From Bacillota bacterium (GTDB taxonomy: Bacteria > Bacillota > Clostridia > Lachnospirales > Lachnospiraceae), in assembly GCA_023436225.1 (NCBI GenBank), contig JAEZKA010000010.1, forward strand, positions 62,001 through 126,000: DNA of 64,000 nucleotides, given 5' to 3'. Positions within the stretch are counted from its first letter, which is position 1; each line of letters starts with the position of its first letter. Below are positions 1 through 8,512 of the stretch, in pieces. The position numbers and the translations under genes are program-made. The notes beneath the pieces were generated by a model that did no database searches, had not been told where the DNA came from, and worked only from the letters and a program-made list of their open reading frames with translations.

Positions 1-4
1 CATT

Positions 5-628
5 TTATATAAAATACTCAATTGATTTCTCAGGGGTTATTCTGGTATTCGTATTATAGAGTAGCATTGCTTCTCTTCCCTGCACCTCACCCAGGGAATA
101 GAAACCATCATCCTCTTTATTTATGATCTCTACTTTCACCTTACGGTTCATCTTCTTCGGATGTCCTTCGACACTGATGATCATTTCGCCATCCAACGGT
201 TCATCCCAATCGTAAGGGTCAAACATACATAGGTAGTCATTCTCAATACCGGTCAGTAGCACATAATGCTTGGTTTCTCCCAACCATACACAGATGATTA
301 CCGCACCACCCTGCTGCAAGCATTCCGTTATCTTGCTATTCTGATTAAGCCACACCTGATCATCAATGACAAGCTCTGTATGGATCGGATAATTCTTGGT
401 TCTCCCGAATTCATTGAACCAATTCGACAAAAACATCATTGCCATACGGGATGTTCCACGCTTACCGAATTCTCCGTTATGATCATATAGATCCAAGGTG
501 TATAGCGTAATGGATTTAATAATCTCTGGAAGAACCTCTTCCCTTTCATATAAGTACCGGATTGCATTGATCAAAGTCGTAGGTCCGCAATCAAATTCTG
601 ACGTCTGATAATTCAATATATTTTTCAA
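5..628 (-). CDS. C39-like cysteine peptidase / cysteine-protease-fold protein
   Basis: A 207-residue protein with a papain-like peptidase C39 pattern: Cys14 in DCGPTT near the N-terminus, His121 in KHYVLL and Asp137 in FDPYD. These form a plausible catalytic triad. No signal peptide or membrane segment is visible, so it is probably cytosolic; no ABC transporter is attached, unlike bacteriocin-exporting C39 proteins. The start is a TTG at 626-628, preceded by a purine-rich AAAGGGG about 8 nt upstream; there is no in-frame ATG near the motif. The stop lies at the window edge. The substrate is unknown. The family call rests on motif order only, so a non-peptidase member of the fold is possible. 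Confidence 0.65.
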   Translation of the reverse strand: MKNILNYQTSEFDCGPTTLINAIRYLYEREEVLPEIIKSITLYTLDLYDHNGEFGKRGTSRMAMMFLSNWFNEFGRTKNYPIHTELVIDDQVWLNQNSKITECLQQGGAVIICVWLGETKHYVLLTGIENDYLCMFDPYDWDEPLDGEMIISVEGHPKKMNRKVKVEIINKEDDGFYSLGEVQGREAMLLYNTNTRITPEKSIEYFI

Positions 629-844
629 GCTAATATCCCCTTTCCAACCCTAACTTACCGCCTGCCTATCAGCTGATGTCTGCTTCACAAGTCATTTCCT
701 ATATGTTTACTATGATTAAATGATAAATATCATACTATGAATAAATTCTTTTGTCAAATAATTACGCATCATGCTAGCTGCTCTTATTTATCTAGCGTTC
801 CTGATTCTTTATACCGTATTATAGGACACAATTTCATATAAAAT

Positions 845-888
845 AAGAAGTATCACAAATCAGGTAAAGTGAATTTGCGATACTTCTT
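845..888. terminator. Hairpin between the transglutaminase-like and C39-like genes
   Basis: Arms of 16 nt (845-860 and 873-888) pair almost perfectly around a 12-nt loop, beginning AAGAAGTATC. It lies about 100 nt downstream of the stop of the minus-strand gene ending at 987 and probably ends that transcript. The flank is AT-rich without a clean T-run. The rest of 629-986 shows no gene. Confidence 0.55.
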
Positions 889-986
889 AGTAAATTACTA
901 TATAAAATTATGCCATAAACTAATAGTTGCTAATAAAGCATACCAATTCCAGCAAGACAAAAGCATAATCATTCTGTGATAGGGAC

Positions 987-1910
987 TTATTTAACGTTTA
1001 CGAAGGAATTATCCCAATCTCCTACGAGAGGGCTGTTAATAATTCGATATTTTTTCTTCGTATTCCACAGCAGTACCAATTCATGATAGTTTTTATCCAC
1101 ATTCAACATCAGCTTTGCAAGATTATCGATCTCTGATAAGTCCGTCTCGGTCAGTCGTTCAAATTTATGATCAAAAAAGCTGGGCTGGAAGGAAAAAGTT
1201 AATTCATTATTCATTAATGCATGAAAATCATAAAACAGATATCGAATAACTGCTTTCAATGAATTCGTTCTCTGCCCATCTGCATAAATAAATCTACTTC
1301 CCTCCTGCTCACCGTTTCTAATTGCAAGCCACGTATCAGCTGCCCAGTCAAAACGGTCATCCGGTATATCATAAGGGTCAAATCCAAGCTCCTTCTGATC
1401 ATAGAAACCATCCGCATCAATAGAAATCCATCTTCCCTGTCTATCATTCCAGTATTGATTAATCCAGTGATCCCAGCTTTCCCCCCGATGAAAATACGGT
1501 GCAAAGCCTGCTCTTGATCTGCAGGGAATTCCCTTAGCTTTCAGTATCGCAGACATAAGGACGGAAACATATCGGCAGCATACCACAATTTTATTTTCTA
1601 CTTTCCTATCCAATGTAAAGCCGCTTTCATCCATACGGAATAATTCTGCCGTCATAGCAGTCGCTGTAAGCAATATGTCGTCCTCACATCGCATTCTGTG
1701 CCAGGGAAAGCGATTCATATCACCATAGACCATATCCTTATTAGCATTTGTATTTCCTTCGCGTAAGGTTACTCTATGTATCACTTGATTACAGATTAAC
1801 TTGCCAAGCTCTTCTATATCATTTGGCAAGCCTTTGAAATAATCCTGATATTGTCCTGCGTAGGTATAGGTACCCGTCTCAAGATAGTGCTTTCTCAATT
1901 CTTTATTCAT
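987..1910 (-). CDS. Transglutaminase-like domain protein
   Basis: A 307-residue protein with the transglutaminase/protease-like core. Cys112 sits in a CRYVSVLMSAI segment followed by GIPCRSRAGF, His148 in WDHWIN and Asp165 in WISIDADGF, which is the Cys-His-Asp order of this superfamily. It may cleave or cross-link amides, or be a structural relative; the substrate cannot be read from sequence. No signal peptide is evident. The start was moved to 1910 because GGAGGTG lies 6-7 nt upstream; an in-frame upstream ATG at 1949 lacks such a site. It is monocistronic, separated from the purine operon by a terminator. Confidence 0.75.
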   Translation of the reverse strand: MNKELRKHYLETGTYTYAGQYQDYFKGLPNDIEELGKLICNQVIHRVTLREGNTNANKDMVYGDMNRFPWHRMRCEDDILLTATAMTAELFRMDESGFTLDRKVENKIVVCCRYVSVLMSAILKAKGIPCRSRAGFAPYFHRGESWDHWINQYWNDRQGRWISIDADGFYDQKELGFDPYDIPDDRFDWAADTWLAIRNGEQEGSRFIYADGQRTNSLKAVIRYLFYDFHALMNNELTFSFQPSFFDHKFERLTETDLSEIDNLAKLMLNVDKNYHELVLLWNTKKKYRIINSPLVGDWDNSFVNVK

Positions 1911-2041
1911 ATCCTTCACCTCCAAAGCTAGAATAATGAATCCTTTCACAGACTTCCTGTCCTTTTATGCTCCATATTGTCCAATTGGTTATTCTCATTA
2001 CCAGCAATAGCATGTCCTTATAGGCTAAGTTCATCCGCTAC

Positions 2042-2061
2042 GATAAGGATAATTCCTTATC
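2042..2061. promoter_or_regulatory. Perfect 7-bp dyad upstream of the transglutaminase-like gene
   Basis: GATAAGG, a 6-nt spacer and CCTTATC form a symmetrical site about 130 bp upstream of the start at 1910 and just beyond the purine-operon terminator. It resembles a repressor operator, but the cognate regulator is unknown. It could also be a weak hairpin. Confidence 0.35.
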
Positions 2062-2085
2062 CGGACATTAAAAAACGACCTCCAA

Positions 2086-2129
2086 ACGCTAGATCCTAGT
2101 GATATCATAGGTCTAACGTTTGGAGGTCG
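2086..2129 (-). terminator. Intrinsic terminator of the purine-salvage operon
   Basis: A 13-bp stem (CGACCTCCAAACG against its complement) extends through further paired bases around an AT loop. On the minus strand it is followed at once by six T residues. It sits just after the stop of the last permease gene at 2138. Confidence 0.88.
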
Positions 2130-2137
2130 GATTACAC

Positions 2138-3088
2138 TTATCTCTCTTCGCGGAAATAATTAACACCGCAGCCAGCGGGCTGGGAGCCTTCCTTCGATTT
2201 TCTCATGGAGGTAATGATCAGCACCAGTGTTGTTATAAGAAAAGGAAGCATTACATAGAAGGCATTTGGTATCTCAATAATATCCTTCGGTACATAGAAT
2301 TGCAACACACTGAAGGCACCAAAGATCAGAGATCCAAAGATTGCTTTTACCGGATTCCAGCTTGCAAAGATAACAAGTGCTACGGAGATCCAACCTTGAC
2401 CATTCACTACACTGCTGTTGTTCCAGATACCACCGCCATTGATTAAGGAAAGATATGCCCCGCCAAGACCACAAATACCGCCACCAATAAGAATATGAAT
2501 GTATTTCACCAGAGTCACGTTAATTCCTGTGGCATCGGCTGCTGCAGGATTCTCACCAACTGCTCTCATATTCAGCCCGGCACGGGTTCTGAGCATATAG
2601 ACAGTACAGATAATTGCAACAACCACTGATAAATACACTAACGGATTGTGGGTAAATAATAGCTTTCCGATCACAGGAATATCACCCAGGATGGGCAACG
2701 GCTTCTCAGCTATGGAAGCCATAAACTCTTCTGACAGCTTTGGTGAACCGCCTGCCTGACCGATCATCACTTCTCCGAAGAACTTTGCAAAACCAATTCC
2801 AAAGATAGTGAGGGTAAGACCTGCTACATTCTGATTCGCCATAAAGGTTACGGTAACAATTGCATAGATCAGTGCCGCAAGCATACCAATCCCAAAGGCA
2901 GAAAGTAACGCAAGTACTAAGCTGTCGGTATGATAACCGGTATAGAAGCCCATGAATGCTCCCATGAACATCATTCCCTCAACACCAAGGTTCACATTAC
3001 CTGTTTTTTCTGTCATAATCTCACCGGTAGTACCAAAGAGCAACGGAGTGCCGGCTTTAATTGCAGCAAATAAAAAGTTGATAATCAT
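2138..3088 (-). CDS. BMP-type nucleoside ABC transporter permease (NupQ/YufQ-like)
   Basis: A 316-residue, strongly hydrophobic inner-membrane protein of the branched-chain/ribose permease superfamily, matching the second permease of purine-nucleoside importers (NupQ/YufQ in Bacillus). Visible family features are an N-terminal LLFGTTGEIMTEKTGNVNLG segment, the loop AVGENPAAADATGI and about eight to nine membrane segments. Its ATG overlaps the stop of the preceding permease by one base (TAATG), implying translational coupling. It has a good site, GGGGAGG, 7-9 nt upstream. It is the last gene of the xpt-BMP-ATPase-permease-permease operon. Nucleoside specificity is inferred from its linkage to xpt. 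Confidence 0.85.
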   Translation of the reverse strand: MIINFLFAAIKAGTPLLFGTTGEIMTEKTGNVNLGVEGMMFMGAFMGFYTGYHTDSLVLALLSAFGIGMLAALIYAIVTVTFMANQNVAGLTLTIFGIGFAKFFGEVMIGQAGGSPKLSEEFMASIAEKPLPILGDIPVIGKLLFTHNPLVYLSVVVAIICTVYMLRTRAGLNMRAVGENPAAADATGINVTLVKYIHILIGGGICGLGGAYLSLINGGGIWNNSSVVNGQGWISVALVIFASWNPVKAIFGSLIFGAFSVLQFYVPKDIIEIPNAFYVMLPFLITTLVLIITSMRKSKEGSQPAGCGVNYFREER

Positions 3089-4182
3089 TAAGCCTTCCTC
3101 CCCTTTCTTAAGATAAATCGATAGCGGGTAAAGAAATCAAAGGCAAGTACGAAGAACAGAATAATTCCCTGCAGAACTCCTGATGCTGCTGCCGATAAAC
3201 CGAAGGTACTCTGCATTACGGAGCAGCCCTTCTCCAGCATACTGAAGAGGACCGTAACAATCAGAATAACCACCGGATTCAGCTTAGAGAGCCATGCCAC
3301 GGTGATAGCAGTAAAGCCAACTCCTCCGGCAACACCTTCACCTAAGGTATAAGCCGCACCACTAACCTGAGTCATACCTGCGATACCACAAATTGCACCG
3401 CTGATGAACATGGTTCGCATCACAATCTTCTTAACGTTCATACCGGCATACCGTGCTGTATTGACACTCTCGCCAACCACACTGATCTCATAACCGTGTT
3501 TTGTGAATTTAATATAGATATATACTACAATTACTAAGATAAGTCCGATCACCCATCCGGCATGGACTCCAAATATCTGATCCAGTCTTGCATTCGGGGT
3601 AAAGGAAGCAATCTTTGGAAAGCCGGAGGATTCCGGATCGCGCCAGGGACCTTCTGTCAGAAATTTTATCGTATATAAGGCAATATAATTAAGCATCAGG
3701 GTAAACAGTGTCTCATTCGTACCAAACTTTGTCTTAAAGTAGGCAGGGATAAGCCCCCAAAGACCTCCGCCCACCATACCTGCAATAAACATAATTAAAA
3801 GCAAAAGTCCATGGGGCAGGTGGTCAAAGAATAATGCGAAATAACTGGCAAATATACCACCCATGATAATCTGCCCTTCCGCTCCGATGTTCCAAAACTT
3901 CATCTGGAAGGCAGGTGTAATTCCGAGTGAGGCAATCAACAGAGGAATTGCAATCTTAATCGTTCCCCTGATCGCAAGCTTACTGCGCCATGCACCTTGT
4001 ATGATTGCTGCATAGACTTTAAAAGGATTCTGGCCAATCGCCAATATGAATAATCCGCCTGCAACAACCGCAAGGAGTAAAGCCATCAAAGTCAAACCAA
4101 TGGTCTTTCCGGTAGATAATTCTGATTTTTTTACCACACGCAGAAGGGGTTCTTTTTTACTCCTTTCCACACTGCTACTCAT
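3088..4182 (-). CDS. BMP-type nucleoside ABC transporter permease (NupP/YufP-like)
   Basis: A 364-residue membrane permease, first of the pair, with a roughly 30-residue polar N-terminal tail and then hydrophobic segments. The loop VVGESVNTARYAGMNV is typical of this permease subgroup and couples to the ATPase. The start at 4182 is preferred because AGGAGG lies 6 nt upstream; this gives an 8-bp overlap with the end of the ATPase gene. A longer in-frame reading from 4209 has no better site. It works with the downstream permease as a heterodimeric channel. Confidence 0.85.
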   Translation of the reverse strand: MSSSVERSKKEPLLRVVKKSELSTGKTIGLTLMALLLAVVAGGLFILAIGQNPFKVYAAIIQGAWRSKLAIRGTIKIAIPLLIASLGITPAFQMKFWNIGAEGQIIMGGIFASYFALFFDHLPHGLLLLIMFIAGMVGGGLWGLIPAYFKTKFGTNETLFTLMLNYIALYTIKFLTEGPWRDPESSGFPKIASFTPNARLDQIFGVHAGWVIGLILVIVVYIYIKFTKHGYEISVVGESVNTARYAGMNVKKIVMRTMFISGAICGIAGMTQVSGAAYTLGEGVAGGVGFTAITVAWLSKLNPVVILIVTVLFSMLEKGCSVMQSTFGLSAAASGVLQGIILFFVLAFDFFTRYRFILRKGRKA

Positions 4183-5713
4183 GTGACTCCTCCTTCCTGC
4201 CCAGGGCATCGGTCATAAGTAAACCAAGCTGCTCCTTTGATGTAGCCTTTGCATCCACAATTCCTGTAACCTTTCCATGGCACAGAACCATAATCCGGTC
4301 ACAAAGCTCCAGCATAACATCCAGATCCTCACCGATGAACAGAATTCCGACTCCCTTTTTCTTTTGTTCGTTTAATAAATCGTATATTGTGTAGGAGGAA
4401 TTAATATCAAGACCTCTTACCGCATATGCAGTAATAATGACATTCGGTTCCGAGGCAATTTCTCGACCCAAAAGTACCTTCTGTACATTTCCTCCTGAAA
4501 GCCTTCTTACCGGTGTATCCACACTTGGTGTTACAATTTCCAGCTGCTTTACGAGACGTTTCGCTAAATCTCTGGCACCCTTCTTATTTACAAAGGGACC
4601 TTTGCCCTCGCTATATTTCTTCAGGAGCATATTATCCACCATCCCCATGGAGGCTGCCAGTCCCATTCCGAGACGGTCCTCCGGGATAAAGCTCATACTG
4701 ATTCCCATCTTTATGATTTCATTGGGTGTTTTACCGACGAGATTCTCATTATGATACAGGATGGCGCCTTTTTTCACAGGAAGTAATCCGGCAATCGCTT
4801 CGCAAAGCTCCTTCTGTCCACTACCGGCTACTCCGGCAACGCCAAGAATCTCACCACGGTTCAAATCGAAGGAGATGTCCTTGATCATCTCAAAGCCTTG
4901 TTCATTGCTGACGGTGAGATGATGAAGCTCTAGAAGATTCTCATTAAAATCAGTAACCGGATGGTTAATGGACAGCTCCACTGGTCTTCCCACCATTAGT
5001 TCGGTTAGTTCCTTAGCAGATGTCATGGAGGTGGTAACGGTCGCAACACTTTCTCCCTTACGAAGAATAGTTACACGATCACTAATTTCCAGTACCTCAT
5101 TCAGTTTATGAGTAATGATGATGACCGCACACCCTTCCTCCTTCATTCTTCTAAGTATCTCAAAGAGTCTCTTCGTTTCCTGAGGAGTAAGCACTGCTGT
5201 AGGCTCATCTAAAATTAAAATATCCGCCTTACGGTAAAGCACTTTTAGAATTTCTACAGTCTGCTTCTCGCTTACGGACATCTGATACACCTTCTTATCC
5301 GGATCTATCGTAAGGCCGAAGCGCTTCGATATCTCACGGATCTTCTCGGATCTTTTCTTATGCAGAAATATACCCTTCTCAGTACCCCCGAGAATGATAT
5401 TATCAGTGGCTGATAATGCTTCAACCAATTTAAAATGCTGGTGAATCATGCCTACCCCGAGTTCTATAGAGTCTTCCGGTGAATTAATTGTAACGGTATG
5501 TCCATTGATCTTAATTGTACCGCTATCCGGTTTATAGATCCCCGAGAGCATGTTCATCAGCGTCGTTTTACCTGATCCGTTTTCGCCAAGCAGGGCGAGG
5601 ATCTCGCCCTGCTTAACGGATAGGTCTATGTTATTATTAGCCACAACCGACCCAAAGGTTTTCGTTATTTTACTTAGTTCGATTGCCATTGTTTCATTCT
5701 TATTATTCTCCAC
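4175..5713 (-). CDS. BMP-type nucleoside ABC transporter ATP-binding protein (NupO/YufO-like)
   Basis: A 512-residue duplicated ABC ATPase. The N-terminal domain has Walker A GENGSGKTT and Walker B ILILDEPTAVL. The C-terminal domain has GVAGSGQKE in place of a standard Walker A, LSGGNVQK as the signature, and ITAYAVRGLD where a Walker B would be. Loss of the acidic pair in the second site is usual in this family, though YAV instead of QPT is uncommon. The start is taken as GTG at 5713; an internal ATG at about 5689 is an alternative. It follows the lipoprotein gene by 20 bp and energises nucleoside import. Confidence 0.88.
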   Translation of the reverse strand: MENNKNETMAIELSKITKTFGSVVANNNIDLSVKQGEILALLGENGSGKTTLMNMLSGIYKPDSGTIKINGHTVTINSPEDSIELGVGMIHQHFKLVEALSATDNIILGGTEKGIFLHKKRSEKIREISKRFGLTIDPDKKVYQMSVSEKQTVEILKVLYRKADILILDEPTAVLTPQETKRLFEILRRMKEEGCAVIIITHKLNEVLEISDRVTILRKGESVATVTTSMTSAKELTELMVGRPVELSINHPVTDFNENLLELHHLTVSNEQGFEMIKDISFDLNRGEILGVAGVAGSGQKELCEAIAGLLPVKKGAILYHNENLVGKTPNEIIKMGISMSFIPEDRLGMGLAASMGMVDNMLLKKYSEGKGPFVNKKGARDLAKRLVKQLEIVTPSVDTPVRRLSGGNVQKVLLGREIASEPNVIITAYAVRGLDINSSYTIYDLLNEQKKKGVGILFIGEDLDVMLELCDRIMVLCHGKVTGIVDAKATSKEQLGLLMTDALGRKEESHE

Positions 5714-5733
5714 AATGCCACCAGCCTAATGAT

Positions 5734-6906
5734 TTATTTTACTTCAACTGTCTTATAATACCAGTTCATAGCACCTGTAATATCTGAATCGGATAACGCT
5801 TCCCCTGCTGCACATACTTGATTGCCCTGGTTATCGAATAACTCACCTTCGAAAATCTTATAGCCATCAAGAATTTTCTGTCTTGCTGTATCAATTGCTT
5901 CCTGAGTGCCTTCTGCACAGTTTGCGCTCAAAGGTGAAATATCAACAAGCCCATCATCCATACCACCGAAGTAATTCTCATTGGTCCAAGTACCTTCCAT
6001 CACAGCCTTAGCTGCCTTTGTATAATATACACCCCAGTTCCAGATCGGAGCAGTCAAATGAGCATTCGGAGCGTCCTTCGTCATATCAGAATTGTAACCA
6101 CAACCCCATACTCCTCTGTTTTGTGCAGCCATCTGCGGAGCGGTTGTATCAGCGTGCTGAGCAATCACATCACAACCCATATCAAGTAATGCTTCTGCAG
6201 CCTGTCCCTCTAAGGTAGGATCAAACCAGGTATTGGTAACCTTAACATACACCTTGGCATCAGGATTTACTGACTCAATACCCATTGCAAATGCATTGAT
6301 ACCACCGGTAACCTCTGAATTATCAACACCCATTGCAGCTACGTAACCAATCATGTTGGACTGAGTTTTAAGACCAGCTGCAACACCAGCAAGATAACGA
6401 GCCTGATAGATACGCCCAAAATAATTATTGAAGTTTGTTTCATTGCTCTTATAACCAGATCCATGGGAGAACACAACCTCCGGATACTCCGTTGCTAATT
6501 GCTCCATTGTATCCATGTATCCCCAGCTGGTACCGAAGATAATATCTGCACCTTCTTCAATACATTCTTCGATTGCAGTTCTGATTGCTACCGCATCCGT
6601 ATCATTAACATTATTCTTACGGATAATCTGAGCATCAGTAAGTCCAAGATTCGCCTGCATTGCTACAATTCCCTGATCATGAGCAAAGGAATAGCCTGCT
6701 CCATCTGCGGGATCTCCAATATGAATTACACCTACTTTGAAATCTTCGATTGCAGCAGCCGGTTCCTGCTCCGGTGCCTCTGTTGCCTTCACGTCGGTAG
6801 CTGCTTTATCGGTTGCAGACTTGTCTGTGTTCTCTTTTGTACCGCAAGCAGTTAAGGATAATATCATTGCTGCTACTACGATGATGGATAATAACTTCTT
6901 AAACAT
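5734..6906 (-). CDS. BMP family nucleoside-binding lipoprotein
   Basis: A 390-residue lipoprotein with a basic-hydrophobic signal and lipobox LTAC, the lipidated residue being Cys21. A Thr/Ala/Glu-rich linker precedes the Bmp/PnrA fold. Visible motifs are VGVIHIGDPADGAGYSFAHD, IIFGTSWGYMD and a nucleoside-pocket-like segment QHADTTAPQMAAQ. It should capture purine nucleosides outside the membrane and deliver them to the downstream permeases. AGGAGG lies 8 nt before the ATG. A small dyad (6964-6979) lies between xpt and this gene and could adjust relative expression. Substrate assignment is from family and from xpt linkage. Confidence 0.88.
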   Translation of the reverse strand: MFKKLLSIIVVAAMILSLTACGTKENTDKSATDKAATDVKATEAPEQEPAAAIEDFKVGVIHIGDPADGAGYSFAHDQGIVAMQANLGLTDAQIIRKNNVNDTDAVAIRTAIEECIEEGADIIFGTSWGYMDTMEQLATEYPEVVFSHGSGYKSNETNFNNYFGRIYQARYLAGVAAGLKTQSNMIGYVAAMGVDNSEVTGGINAFAMGIESVNPDAKVYVKVTNTWFDPTLEGQAAEALLDMGCDVIAQHADTTAPQMAAQNRGVWGCGYNSDMTKDAPNAHLTAPIWNWGVYYTKAAKAVMEGTWTNENYFGGMDDGLVDISPLSANCAEGTQEAIDTARQKILDGYKIFEGELFDNQGNQVCAAGEALSDSDITGAMNWYYKTVEVK

Positions 6907-6980
6907 TTTTCTCTCCTCCTGTAATATTAAGCTTCTTGTCTAATGTTTCTTCTTTATAGTAACCGGAGTTGCAGCTCCGA

Positions 6981-7556
6981 TTAATCACGAAAAATAATTC
7001 CTGTATTCTCATCCATCGCTTCGATAATCGCTAACGACTCTACTCTGACCCCGCTGTCACGAACCAGCTTACCGCCTTCCTGGAAGCCCTTCTCAATCAC
7101 AATACCAGCTCCAACCAGTGTCGCACCGGCATCCTTAATCAGATTAATCAGTCCGATTAAAGCAGCTCCATTTGCCAGGAAATCATCAATAATAAGTATC
7201 TTATCTTCCGGCTTTAGGAAATCCTTCGATACGATGATGTCATATACACGTCCATGAGTAAAGGATTCTACTTTACTTGTGTATACATCTCCTGCAATAT
7301 TCTTAGTTTGATTCTTCTTGGCAAATACAACGGGAACATTAAAATACTGCGCTGCAATGCAAGCAATCCCAATACCCGAGGCTTCAATGGTTAGAATTTT
7401 AGTAACTGTCTGATCCTCAAATCTTCGCTTGAATTCCTTACCGATCTCTCCAAATAATTGGATGTCTAATTGATGATTTAAGAAGCTGTCCACTTTCAGC
7501 ACATTGCCGGAACGAACCTTTCCATCCTTTAAAATTCTCTCTTTTAATAATTGCAT
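6981..7556 (-). CDS. xpt: Xanthine phosphoribosyltransferase
   Basis: A 191-residue cytosolic type I phosphoribosyltransferase that converts xanthine and PRPP to XMP. The PRPP motif [13 protein letters not shown] is at residues 120-132, and [10 protein letters not shown] and [10 protein letters not shown] are typical Xpt segments; length matches the family. It is the first gene of the nucleoside import operon, which links uptake with base salvage. GGGG lies 7 nt upstream of the ATG. In Bacillus xpt is controlled by a guanine riboswitch; none was recognised in the leader here, which instead carries two tandem 29-nt repeats. Confidence 0.93.
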   Translation of the reverse strand: MQLLKERILKDGKVRSGNVLKVDSFLNHQLDIQLFGEIGKEFKRRFEDQTVTKILTIEASGIGIACIAAQYFNVPVVFAKKNQTKNIAGDVYTSKVESFTHGRVYDIIVSKDFLKPEDKILIIDDFLANGAALIGLINLIKDAGATLVGAGIVIEKGFQEGGKLVRDSGVRVESLAIIEAMDENTGIIFRD

Positions 7557-8030
7557 TTGATTACCCCTTCATATTTTCCCTTTGTGATGGTTTGTGCTAA
7601 GTGTGTCCACTGCACTTTGAGGACCGCAGGCACAAGCACACATTTTGGCATCTTTGATGTAGCGCTAAACTTATTTGGTATCTTTAATGCAGCGCTAAAC
7701 TTGCTTGTCTTATTAATCTTATCTTATCTTGTCTTTCGACTTTTTTCAATTTAGTATAATTAATGAGTAGCATTACTATTATTAATAAAACCCCAATATA
7801 TGGATATCGCCCCATGATTATTCATATATCTTGTACTACCCTACCTCTCTCCTACTTGTCAAGATGGCTGCCAATCGTCATGCTGAGCATTACTATAATT
7901 AACTCAAACTTTACAGACTTTTAGCAAATATCCTCTTGTACTGGAGTGCGTATATGATATGCTTTTTAATATAGTATTCACAGATAAGACTGTAGCTTCA
8001 AAACCCTAAGTGTACTAATGAGGTAGCCCT
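7557..8030. other. Intergenic leader region of xpt and upstream of the chromate-transporter remnant
   Basis: No gene is seen. On the minus strand this is the xpt promoter and leader. It holds two 29-nt tandem repeats (7644-7702), a possible imperfect hairpin at about 7590-7645 with TGTGCT/AGCACA ends, and a minus-strand TTGACA near 7856-7861 without an obvious partner -10. Purine riboswitch core sequences were looked for on the minus strand and not recognised. Confidence 0.5.
7644..7702 (-). repeat. Two tandem 29-nt repeats in the xpt leader
   Basis: Units at 7644-7672 and 7674-7702, period 30, differ at only three positions. Each contains the palindrome AGCGCT inside TAGCGCTAAACTT or CAGCGCTAAACTT. 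They lie 90-150 bp upstream of the xpt start. They may be paired operators or RNA elements; function is unknown. Confidence 0.7.
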
Positions 8031-8362
8031 ATGAAAAAAACGTTAAACGAATTTTATACATTAACAAAACCAGAACAGCATAAGCGTCTGATAGAGATTG
8101 CGGTAGTTTTCTTAAAACTCGGAACGATAGCCTTTGGAGGCCCTGCAGCTCATGTTTCTCATACACGGAAGCTGGGGAGGCCTCCTGGGGTTTGATGGCT
8201 GTCGTAAGTTGGAGGCTGGCTGTCTCAGCAGTGATTGATCTTCCTACCGCATTGCTTACTGTTATTTCCATATTTCTTGTCTTCCGCTATAAGATGAATT
8301 CTGCATGGCTCGTCCTCGGAGGAGGTATTGCCGGCCATCTGATTACTACCCTATTGCACTAA
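8031..8362 (+). pseudogene. Chromate transporter remnant (internally deleted)
   Basis: From ATG 8031 the reading gives a ChrA-type N-terminus, including FLKLGTIAFGGPAAH, and then runs into a TGA about 55 codons in. In another frame, from about 8160 to the TAA at 8360-8362, it continues with the family C-terminus, including NSAWLVLGGGIAG. The central part of the protein, more than 250 residues by family length, is missing and the junction (about 8150-8170) is out of frame. The product cannot be functional. Both ends are well preserved, so the deletion looks recent. Confidence 0.85.
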
Positions 8363-8375
8363 AGTAATTAAAGTT

Positions 8376-8437
8376 CCTACAGAAAATGACGAACAAAGTA
8401 TCAGCTAGCTGACACCTTGTTCGTCATTTTCTGTAGG
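8376..8437. terminator. Long bidirectional hairpin between chrA remnant and murI
   Basis: Two perfect 21-nt arms (8376-8396 and 8417-8437, starting CCTACAGAAAATG) enclose a 20-nt loop that contains TCAGCTAGCTGA. It stands between convergent genes, so it could end both transcripts. There is no long T-run. Confidence 0.75.
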
Positions 8438-8512
8438 TTTATATACTTATATATATGCAAGTAATTATTCGTCATGAATAAAAGACTCAACTTCAGTTTA
8501 TCCTGCTTGTAA

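Noticed and set aside
7557..8030. Possible guanine riboswitch in the xpt leader
   Set aside because: A plus-strand TATGG/CTACC-like pair exists near 7799-7840, but on the wrong strand and with the wrong spacing; no match on the minus strand.
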